Shown: piece after piece, positions 55,728-64,000 of the stretch
How the letters are laid out: each line of letters starts with the position of its first letter
Numbering within the stretch: position 1 is the first letter of the stretch
NCBI GenBank assembly: GCA_014843695.1
Contig: CM026393.1
Span: forward strand, 8,930,740-8,994,739
DNA length: 64,000 bases
Source: Archivesica marissinica
Taxonomy: Eukaryota; Mollusca; Bivalvia; Venerida; Vesicomyidae
Reading direction: 5' to 3'
Notes under the pieces: generated by a model
The model's database searches: none
What the model saw: only the letters and a program-made list of their open reading frames with translations
Told to the model about the DNA's origin: nothing
Position numbers and translations under genes: made by a program

Positions 55728-57644
55728 TTATGCTAAAACAAACACATGCACCAAATCAGATGGTGCATCTTCTGTCACTATGAGACAGTCCTTGAATCCA
55801 TCCAGAGCCCATGGGTGTGTTAGCTGCTGGCGCATTTTGACGTACTCCACATCGCCTTGCCCATCATCTCTAAAGCTAATTACCTCATTCTTATCCCGAA
55901 GCGAGGCGAATACTTTCCCCCGAAAACATGTTATATCTGAAATCTTTGTCTTTAGCCTTCGTGACCAAAGCAGATCTCGTCGGCTGAAACAACACACCTC
56001 GTGTCGCCGACGATTGCGTACCATGACTCTGCCGTTTGCAGTAGCCGCAATACGATCGGGAAATGAGCGACGTCGAGATGACTGGAAAATAGTTTCCCGT
56101 TTCTTTCCATTCAATCCGTCTGGGTTCCTCGTGTCAAGGACGTCTACGCGACGGCACTGTATACTTGCCAATACAAGAGAATCGACCACATGCGACGTGA
56201 TACCGATATACTCTGTATCTGTTTCGATAATTTTGAGAACTCTTAGAACAGGGTCTGTAGATATTATCATCACTTTAGGAACATCCCAGAGCGTGATGGC
56301 AATATTATTCGATTCACGGAGCGTGCAAACTTGATGTGGTTCATGGTCCATTGCTAATTCGGTCAAGAACCGACCTTCTGGAATTTTAAATTTCTTCAGC
56401 TTTTTGTTCAACTGATCTACGATGACGGCAGATGTATTGCCCTGTAACGCCACTCCCGACAACATCCATTTCTCTTCACCGGGACATCTTGCGCTGAATG
56501 TTATCTGTTGAGAGATTTCCGCGTTTTCCTCGTCGTTCTCAACGAAATCCAAGAAACTACCACTTCTTGTTACAACAACAAAATCTTTATCATCTGGTTC
56601 TAATTTATAAATTTCGTCCAGGCTAAGGAATTCGTCCGGTAGTGTCTGCTTAACGGTGGATACGTAGGCATCAAGGACATTCAGGTCACCTTCGGCGAAT
56701 TTCATTAAATCACCGGATTTTACCTTTTCAGCAAGGTCGTGAATATTTACTTGAAGGTCCGAGGAAACGAGACAAAGTTCCGAAATCATCTGAAGCATTC
56801 TATTGGGGTTTGCGTCTGATGTTTCTGTGTCAAATGTTTTCACACTGTCCACGAGATAGTCTTGCAGGCGACGGACATCAGACGACGACAAGTCTTTGTC
56901 GATCGTTTCTCTTGCTTTCTTTCTTAGACTTTCAACTCTTTTGCGGAATATTCGATATATTTCATTAAAGCTCTCTTCGACTTCTGTTATAGATTTCTGG
57001 AAATCGTCATGGATGATTTTCACCGTTTTGACGTCAGGGTTTCGACACTCAAAAAGTCTTGAAGCATCCGATGCTTGTTGAGCCGCCAAACATTTCAGTG
57101 CATTTAATCTTTTACTTATTACTTTGGCTGCTGATGTACCATCACAGTCGGCTTCATTGTGATCCAGCTCGGCACATACAGCGCAAACCACTATATCATG
57201 CTTCGAGCAATACACATCTAATGGCTTCTCTATATGGCGAGCGCATGCGCTGAATGTATTTCCGGGTTTCAACACGCTAGAACAAGTGTCACGCTCAGTT
57301 TCTACAACTTGTACTTGGTCACAAGTTCCTTCCTCGTTAATCCCATCTTGTAAACCTATTGCCTTTAAAATCGAAACCGAAACTGTGTCATTTGTAAGTG
57401 CTTGAATAACAGCTTCCGGACTGGAATCGTGTTCGATATCATGAGGATGTCGGCATACAGGACATTCGAAACAGTCCCTCTGTCGGTGTATGACCCGGAC
57501 ATAATCTTCTAAGCAATTAGCACAATATGAATGTCCACAATGCAGCAGTTTAGGTTGCGTAAAGATGTTCCAACATATAGTGCATGTTAAATAGTCCGAT
57601 GTTAAATTCCGAATTTTTCTGTCAGCCAGTATGGATTCAGCCAT
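55728..57644 (-). CDS. TRIM-type RING E3 ubiquitin ligase, single exon
   Basis: 638 residues from ATG at 57644. The RING finger is C3HC4: C21, C24, C36, H38, C41, C44, C61, C64. A B-box zinc finger follows at about 131-170 (C134, H137, C146, C154, C157, H162), then a coiled coil (about 175-270). The C-terminal half (about 370-638) is beta-rich, like the propeller-type tail of TRIM2/3/56-class proteins, but I cannot name it. TRIM proteins transfer ubiquitin and often act in innate immunity; molluscs carry many intronless copies. The frame is intact. The gene lies head-on to no other gene. Confidence 0.9.
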   Translation of the reverse strand: MAESILADRKIRNLTSDYLTCTICWNIFTQPKLLHCGHSYCANCLEDYVRVIHRQRDCFECPVCRHPHDIEHDSSPEAVIQALTNDTVSVSILKAIGLQDGINEEGTCDQVQVVETERDTCSSVLKPGNTFSACARHIEKPLDVYCSKHDIVVCAVCAELDHNEADCDGTSAAKVISKRLNALKCLAAQQASDASRLFECRNPDVKTVKIIHDDFQKSITEVEESFNEIYRIFRKRVESLRKKARETIDKDLSSSDVRRLQDYLVDSVKTFDTETSDANPNRMLQMISELCLVSSDLQVNIHDLAEKVKSGDLMKFAEGDLNVLDAYVSTVKQTLPDEFLSLDEIYKLEPDDKDFVVVTRSGSFLDFVENDEENAEISQQITFSARCPGEEKWMLSGVALQGNTSAVIVDQLNKKLKKFKIPEGRFLTELAMDHEPHQVCTLRESNNIAITLWDVPKVMIISTDPVLRVLKIIETDTEYIGITSHVVDSLVLASIQCRRVDVLDTRNPDGLNGKKRETIFQSSRRRSFPDRIAATANGRVMVRNRRRHEVCCFSRRDLLWSRRLKTKISDITCFRGKVFASLRDKNEVISFRDDGQGDVEYVKMRQQLTHPWALDGFKDCLIVTEDAPSDLVHVFVLA

Positions 57645-57649
57645 TATAC

Positions 57650-58200
57650 CTTTATATGTTTACAACTTAAGTAGATTATTTCCTTGTTAATGTGATATAG
57701 TTTGTAAGTGTTTTGAGTCAGTATTTAAGAACGTATGTAAACGAAACCAGTTGTAAATACATCCAATACACCGAGAGCTAAATGTGTCTAGTACTCAAGT
57801 ATGTTATAACACTGCGCGATACGATAGCAATGTCATTAAATGGAACATACATGTAGGCCTATGTGTGTGCCGTGACGCGCATGTGATTTAAATGGTCATA
57901 TGAGGGTATTAATTCAAATCAAAATAATAGTTTTCTTAATATGTATATTTGCTTGGCTAAACGTGTATAACAAACCGATGCCATAAAAATAGTAGAACAT
58001 TTCTTTATTACTTCCTGTATAATATTGATTTGTTTAAATAAAAATGGGGGAGGGGCAAGGTCAGAATAATAAGGTATGTATCAGGTGCGGATCCAGGATC
58101 TGCATATAGAGAGGGGCGCCTGAGGTTCAAACAGTTTCTATTGTTTGACACCACACTGACAGAACAACGTACATTACATATATATGTATGTATGAATACA
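57650..58200. other. Upstream region of the TRIM gene
   Basis: AT-rich, probable promoter region; no motif is claimed. Confidence 0.35.
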
Positions 58201-58204
58201 TGTA

Positions 58205-58495
58205 TATGTTCCATTAATGTCAAACCCCTTGCGGGGATGTATAGGCATGTTTTAATTGCTTATGTGTGTGAGGTGCCTTGCTCAGTGACACTATATACGT
58301 GGCCTGACCGAGTATCCAACACGGGACCGTTAGTTTAAACAATATTTTATTCAAGAATAGTACATAACATATGAATAGTTCCAACAGTACAATTAGGATT
58401 GGGGAAAATGATACATATTAACTTATTCGAATCCCTTTCCGTTCGTTTCCAAATCCGACGGTATACCATTGGACCACGGACGCCACGTGTACATG
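58205..58495 (-). mobile_element. SINE family E, inverted, split by a roughly 95-bp insertion
   Basis: Tail part 58205-58335 and head part 58432-58495 (TTTCCAAATCCGACGGTATA, ACCACGGACGCCACG) match the SINE at 27793-27985. Between them lies an AT-rich insert starting AGTTTAAACAATATTTTATT, with a similar CGAGTATCC...CCGTT / CGAATCCC...CCGTT sequence on both sides as a possible target duplication. Confidence 0.7.
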
Positions 58496-58499
58496 TGAA

Positions 58500-59300
58500 C
58501 GATATTTGTATTGTGGTTTCTGCGAAAATGAGTACTATATAAGATTGTCGTGCCAATTATGACCCCAAGATCACATTTTGAGCAAACATAGTAGTAATTC
58601 ACAGATATTGGCATTGTGGTCTCTGAGAACATGTGTTTTAAAGAGTTTTACTATGTAAACCAATGTAAATTATGCGAGCCTTACAGTGGGGTTAAATATT
58701 ACCCAAGTATCACCATTTCAGCAAAGTAAGTAATGGTCCACAAGGAGATGCTACATGTAAAATAGCAATGTCATGAGCATTGTGGTTTCTGAGAGTAAGA
58801 TTTTTAATGAGTTGTACGGCATAGGTCTATGCAACAATGTGACCCCCTACATTGGGGTCAACTATGACCCCAGGGTAATAATTTCAGCACACTAGGTAGA
58901 CGTCCACAACGTAGTGCTACATGACAAATATCAATGATTTTCGCACTGTTGTGTATTAGAAGAAGATTTTTGTAAAGATTTACTATATAATTCTATAGGA
59001 AATAGAGCAAATAAATCCCTAACATGTTCTAACAGCATTAGTGATTGGCCATCCCCATAAGATAAATATTATTATACACTCAACAACATTTTTAAACGGT
59101 CACCTGGTGTCTTGCAGTATTTGGAGCAAACTAATAATAATATAATATTAAAAATTAATATCATCTTATTATATACATTTTATTACAGATCTCTTTGCAA
59201 TAAATTGCTGCATAATCATCTCGAATGAAATGCATTAAATGAAAAGATGAAACTATTTGTATTGTATGATTATTAGTTGGCTCCAAATATAATAAAACAC
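58500..59300. other. Non-coding region with a diverged tandem-like pattern
   Basis: Similar blocks recur loosely (GTGACCCC, TTTCAGCA, ATTGTGGTTTCTG at about 58510, 58615, 58780), suggesting an old repeat of roughly 130-160 bp. No gene is seen. Confidence 0.4.
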
Positions 59301-59305
59301 CAACT

Positions 59306-59545
59306 GACGCTTCCGTCGTCGAGTGGTTAATGTCGTTAACTTGTATAGCACTGTAACCTATCATCACTGATGGGTTCGAGCCCCGCTCAGAATGTGTCTC
59401 TTTATATGAAAACGTTGGCAGTTTCTAACGGAGGTTGGTGCATCAAGTACTGGTTAGCCGCTGGAGCCTGCCCAGGAAAGGTGCTGATAGGTAAACTGTC
59501 CGTCGCTCAAATGGGAAATCTGTAGCGACGTTAAATAAACGAATC
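59306..59545 (+). mobile_element. tRNA-derived SINE, family C
   Basis: A box TCGTCGAGTGGTTAATGTCG and B box GGGTTCGAGCCCC, body CAGTTTCTAACGGAGGTTGG, 3' end TAGCGACGTTAAATAAA. Immediately followed by a fragment of inverted family B head (59547-59585). Confidence 0.87.
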
Positions 59546-59969
59546 CCTGGATTACCAATCTAACGTGGGCTACAGATCCGTCTGTATTGGTTGGGGTCAT
59601 TGGACAGCTACAAGGTTTGTGTGGCTAATGACACCATTTCAAGCTCCTGTGGTGATGATTGCGCTTATTTACCCTCGCCTCCAGCGAACCATGTGGTCTT
59701 GCGAATTTCCTCAAGTCATATAAGCATCTAGATCTACACAATACTCCCAACATTCAGACGCGAGTATGACAGGGGGCGCTTGTCAGGGACAGTGGTTAAA
59801 AATCTCAATTAGTGAAATAGAGAGTGTTAAAAAGAACTACATACTAAAGTTAAAAACATACACCATGTTACATGAGTGGTACCGTGGCCAGCCGCTCAGC
59901 CAAATGGTTAAGCTGGGGGCTGGACTGTGCAGAGTAGGGGAAGCCATTCCAGAGACGTATTATATTATT

Positions 59970-60232
59970 ATATTTCGGGTTTTACGCCTGCATCAGCACC
60001 ATTTGGGGCTATATCGCCGGCGGGCAGTTTACCTAACAACACCTTTCCTGGGCAGGCTCCAGCGGTTAACCAGTACTTGGGTGCACCAACCTCCATACGA
60101 AACTGCCAACTTTTTCATATAAATGAGACATGGTCTGAGCGGGGCTCGAACCCGTGACCATCAGTGATGATAGGTTACAGTGGTATACAAGTCTGGCGAC
60201 CTTAACCACTCGACCACGGAGGCGGACTATTG
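59970..60232 (-). mobile_element. tRNA-derived SINE, family C, inverted
   Basis: Reverse complement of 59306-59545 with B box GGGGCTCGAACCC and A box side CCTTAACCACTCGACCACGG. With the forward copy it forms an inverted pair about 425 bp apart, able to fold into a hairpin. Confidence 0.87.
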
Positions 60233-60329
60233 TTCGAGGGGAAAAGAGTTTATATGGTACTGGGTTCGGGACTGAAGAATTAAGTAGTTCAGATTGCTTG
60301 TATGTGTTTGGTGGTTGTGGTCGGCGCAT

Positions 60330-60745
60330 AACAAATTATTTTGGTATATTGCTGATGATTGTATGCGTCGATATTCAAGTGTTTGCCAGTTCAGGGATTT
60401 AATCATTTGTGTTACACTGCTTGTATAATTATAGTCATAGCAGACATAGCATGCGTCTGATATTTGCACACTTTCTGCTTTATAGGTGAGGGACTTTGCC
60501 AGGGGTGCCAGACGGTTGAACAATACTCGAATTGAGGACGTACATAGATTTGTACGTGTTATAAGCTTTTTCTTTGACCTTCTTGTTACTGGTGATGAAT
60601 CTGAGAGAATTAGTAGCTTTGGAGGAGATGTTGTTTATGTGGGTAGATCAGTTTAAATCTGAAGGAGTGCTGTATAAGCAAAGAAGAAATCTTTGCTAAT
60701 TGTAATACCTAGATATTTGGCGGCATCGTTTTATTTTAGTACCCT
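60330..60745 (-). mobile_element. LINE reverse transcriptase 3' fragment, frame-broken
   Basis: Minus-strand reading gives, in shifting frames, KYLGITISKDF, HINNISSKATNSLRF and SLNWQTLEYRRIQS. These are hallmark C-terminal motifs of Jockey/CR1-type LINE reverse transcriptases. No intact frame remains. Confidence 0.72.
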
Positions 60746-60749
60746 GTTA

Positions 60750-61460
60750 TGGAGTGTGTAAGGGAAAATAAGTGGTTTTCTTTTGCGAGTTATTCTTTAA
60801 TATATCTATATGCCTAGATCTATATATACACACACAGATAGGACAGTGCGTGATAGCATGTGATTCGTCATTAAAAAAGTAAGTGGCAGTAACTGTACAG
60901 ACATAAGTATTCTGCAAATTCCATTTCCAATGTTGACACCGGATAATTACGGATACCAGAACATACAACAGAGAGACATTGGTCTATATTTCCAAAGTTA
61001 TTTCCCTTAGATTTGTGGGGACATGGAGTATGTAGATCTACCAATATTTAACACATGTAGATGACAATGAAACCCAACACCGTGGGTTTACTATTTCATT
61101 AGTTGAAACACACGTTGCTGTTTAGCCTTACATTGTGAACGGTATGTTGTTTATTTTTCATATTGTCATATGTTTTCGCGGCAACTCATCAACGTCCCTG
61201 ATATCGGCCGGCGCCTGTTTTCGGCCTTTGTTTATTCACCTGATTTATGTTTACATCCGGAATGCGAATGACGTCATTGCTCTCAAAACAAATGCTTTGG
61301 TACTTAAGATGTTCACATATTACTTATCAAAGAGCAAACTACGCGTAAAGCAGATATATATTCACATTTTATTTGAAAGTAGGCTATGCAAATGTTGATG
61401 TTTTCATTAATCCCATTTATGTGTAGCCTAAAAATTAAACGGAGGTAAATATAAAGAAAG
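60750..61460. other. Non-coding region
   Basis: No confident gene or repeat is seen. Confidence 0.4.
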
Positions 61461-61464
61461 AGTG

Positions 61465-61695
61465 GAAGTCGTGATAGCGCAGTTGATGCGCGTTCGCTTC
61501 AGGTGCGAAAGGTCTGGAGTTCGAGCCCCGCTGGAGCCGTTACGATTGTGCCCTTAGGCAAGGCATTTAAATTCCACGTTGCCTCTTCTCTCTCCATCGT
61601 GGCGATGGATTCCATCAGGAATGAGGTCTCAAGAATGATTAATATAAGTTGAAATAACTTGTTTCGCAATCGAGCTAAAATAAATTTGTATAAAC
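61465..61695 (+). mobile_element. tRNA-derived SINE, family D
   Basis: A box TGATAGCGCAGTTGATGCGC, B box GGAGTTCGAGCCCCGC, a TGTGCCCTTAGGCAAGGCAT body and a 3' end ATTAATATAAGTTG...GTTTCGCAATCG shared with family A. Confidence 0.86.
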
Positions 61696-61699
61696 TATA

Positions 61700-62725
61700 A
61701 AGAAAAATCCCGGTGTTACTGGTTTCCGATGATGTAGTACATAACATGTCACATGTTTTCGCCTAACTGTGGAAATTGCCTATGGTGCGAACATTAGTAT
61801 GTAAACAACAGTTCTTGTACTACTAATTTATCATTTTCACTCAAAATGCATTTGTTGGAGAGCATTTTGTCTATATACTCATTATACTGTATCTAAAACA
61901 TTAACATTTAGTTTAACTTAGACAAACACACAGGGCATAAGAAGTTGTCACCCCTCCTAATTACTCTGACTGGGTGCAGAACCGTAAATGGACCCATCCA
62001 TCGCACACATCACACGGTGCCCAACAGAGAATAACTAGGTTTACACAACCATGTATATCAGTTGGAGAACCTCTGTGACAACACATGGACCTGAAGGCGA
62101 AAAACGGTGAAAATCGATATTATTCTTAAGGACCCTTTGTGCGTAATAACGGACGAAACTCATAAACACGGAGCAGTGAGACTATAATGACATTATTTAT
62201 TCGTAAATATATTGATGTGGCAGACGATGTATGTCATTTTGAGGGGAAAATTGCTAATTTCTTTAAAAAATGATATTATATATGGCGACATAAAACGGAT
62301 AACTTATGCTGTTATTTATATAATATATATATATAATATATATATATGAATTTTCAAGGTCGGTCGAAAATAGGTACTTTTTGTCAACGCCATGTTAAAA
62401 TCACAAGCGAGTGAAAGTGTATTTTATTTTGAACATTTGTTATGAAATCTCAGTTTAGACAATTGCATTAAATGCAAAAATGATCACTTTACTTAGTAAA
62501 GTAATGTATACCAGTAATCGGCAATGTAAGGCTTTTCGGTGAATGGCTTCTTGTCATTCTGTTTTACAGCAGGTGAAATAATATTACTAAGTAAAGTGAT
62601 AATTTTTTACCACTATTGAATTTGGCACAAAAGACTTACCTTTGAGCCACAAGAAAATCTCAATAGGGTTGAGCAATTACGAGTTATTTTTAGTTTCCAA
62701 CTATATGCACCAAACCCCTTCGCAT
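61700..62725. other. Non-coding region with an AT dinucleotide tract
   Basis: A (TA)n stretch lies at about 62318-62347. TTACTTAGTAAAGT-type short inverted motifs occur near 62491 and 62587. No gene is seen. Confidence 0.4.
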
Positions 62726-62726
62726 A

Positions 62727-63478
62727 AACCCCACATATAATGAATGACCTGTATAAAATGTTAATTGCACTTGCTGTATATCATTATTTTCTTAAGTTGT
62801 GAAAACAACTTTAAAAATACTCTTGTTCACTTGTTGACAGTTTTAGCTTCATCACGTGACCTTGCTGCTCAGCTATATGTGTGTTTTACGTTTATTTATC
62901 GTCGCTACCGGTTGCCCATATGAGCGACGCTCAGCTATTGCAATGGCACCCGTTTATATCACAGAGATTCGGCACGTTTGGGGGTACTAGTATATATATT
63001 TAAGTACAGGGATTCTACTCTGTGGGATGTCAGATTTCGCATCGATCAGTAAAATGGCCCTATCTGAAACAATTTTGTACAAATCTGTCCAAATATAACG
63101 CCTATCCCGAGTCTTTATATTGTTCTTCAAATAAAACACAACTTTACTTACCTGTACTTAAATATATATAATAGTACCCCCAAACGTGCCAAATCCCTGT
63201 GGTTTATATGATGAACTCAAGACTTCAGGGCACCTATGCACGTCGTACTTGTCATTTTTTTTATTTATCCACCATAACTTGTTGAATATCTTATTTTGAT
63301 ATAGTACATCATTGAATAAAAACACTTATTGCTGTTACTCAGAAATGGTATAGGAACTATTTTTCGGGTTACGTGTAGATATTTTAAATTCGGATAGTTA
63401 CCTGAATTGCTCATACACCGTATCAGTTTCGGTGAAAATATTCTCGCAATGATTTGTTTGTTTATATTCGTCTGTAGT
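62727..63478 (+). mobile_element. Copy of the 52815-53270 repeat with two later insertions
   Basis: Flanking parts match the contig C segment at 52815-53270. It is interrupted first by a 52-bp SINE tail (62877-62928) bordered by GCTCAGCTAT on both sides, and second by the 242-bp MITE at 62960-63201. Confidence 0.8.
62960..63201. mobile_element. hAT-like MITE, 242 bp, with 8-bp target duplication
   Basis: Inverted ends start CACAGAGATTCGGCACGTTT and CACAGGGATTTGGCACGTTT (reverse of the right end) and continue with GGGGGTACTA. GTTTATAT occurs on both sides (62952-62959 and 63202-63209). No coding capacity. Confidence 0.9.
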
Positions 63479-63657
63479 TATAATGTCGGTCAACAGCTTC
63501 AAATGCTCTACAATGATGTGATGATTGTATAATTATATATAACATGCCAACAAGGTTGTCAATAAGATTGCCAGCGCGGGCCCTGCAGTATATAAAATTT
63601 GATTGGATATGATAAAAAATATATAATATAAAAATAATGATGCAGAGGCATATCCAG

Positions 63658-63712
63658 GACGGATCTGTAGTCCAGTGGTAACACGCTGGACATGTAATCC
63701 AGGATCGCAGGT
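63658..63712 (+). mobile_element. SINE family B head fragment
   Basis: ACGGATCTGTAGTCCAGTGG through GGATCGCAGG matches the first 55 bases of 45006-45290, then passes directly into the 41-bp array. Confidence 0.8.
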
Positions 63713-64000
63713 CCCCTGGATATTAAGGGGAGTGCTCGAGTCCCCTGAGCACCACCCTGGATATTAAGGGGGTGCTCGAGTCCCCTGAGCACCACCCTGG
63801 ATATTAAGGGGAGTGCTTGAGTCCCCTGAGCACCACCCTGGATATTAAGGGGAGTCCCCTGAGCATCACCCTGGATATTAAGGGGAGTGCTTGAGTTCCC
63901 TGAGCACCACCCTGGATATTAAGTGGAGTGCTTGAGTCCCCTGAGCACCACCCTGGATATTGAGGTGAGTGCTTGAGTCACTTGAGCACCACCCTGGATA
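63713..64000 (+). repeat. 41-bp tandem array, at least 7 copies, runs off the window
   Basis: Unit CCCTGGATATTAAGGGGAGT then GCTTGAGTCCCCTGAGCACCA, with variants of 40 bp and one shortened unit. It starts right after a SINE head fragment, so it may again originate at a SINE insertion site. Confidence 0.93.

Noticed and set aside
55780..56334. Plus-strand open frame of 184 codons inside the TRIM gene
   Set aside because: It is a shadow of the TRIM coding sequence with no domain of its own.
27793..61695. Free tRNA genes at the A/B-box sites
   Set aside because: Heads are degenerate and joined to SINE bodies and tails; none would fold as a complete tRNA by inspection.

Overview
The window is repeat-rich genomic DNA from an animal, most likely a marine invertebrate and probably a bivalve mollusc. 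The evidence is spliced prominin exons, an intronless TRIM E3 ligase gene, at least six tRNA-derived SINE families, MITEs, hAT-type elements, LINE fragments and about twenty tandem arrays with units of 20-64 bp. The species is an inference. Two runs of exactly 1000 N (3963-4962 and 35726-36725) divide it into contig A (1-3962), contig B (4963-35725) and contig C (36726-64000).

Contig A is one 31-bp satellite. Contig B opens inside the integrase of an integrated DNA-virus-like element (4963 to about 14254). This element encodes a DDE integrase with D,D-35-E spacing, an FtsK/HerA-type packaging ATPase, a double-jelly-roll-type major capsid protein, several small membrane proteins, a C-terminally anchored 451-aa protein, and an AT-rich trio of capsid-like, fibre-like and membrane proteins. 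No DNA polymerase B and no protease are visible. Three of its genes carry frame breaks. The rest of contig B holds satellites, SINEs, a broken spliced transposase-like gene (24875-19769, minus) and two plus-strand prominin exons (26845-26934 and 28353-28561).

Contig C holds more satellites, a hAT element nested inside a satellite with a perfect 8-bp target duplication, four minus-strand prominin exons (53891 to 38858), the TRIM gene (57644-55728, minus) and a SINE/MITE/LINE-rich right end. The four exons in contig C and the two in contig B cover consecutive parts of one prominin protein with compatible intron phases, yet lie on opposite strands either side of a gap. The simplest reading is that contig B is placed backwards in the scaffold, which would put the virus-like element inside a prominin intron.

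A recurring theme is satellite birth inside transposable elements. A 49-bp array comes from a SINE interior, a 25-bp array from a SINE tail, a 46-bp array from the end of a TTAA-flanked MITE, and a 63-bp array lies inside a LINE fragment. Most long open frames in the arrays are artefacts of units without stop codons.
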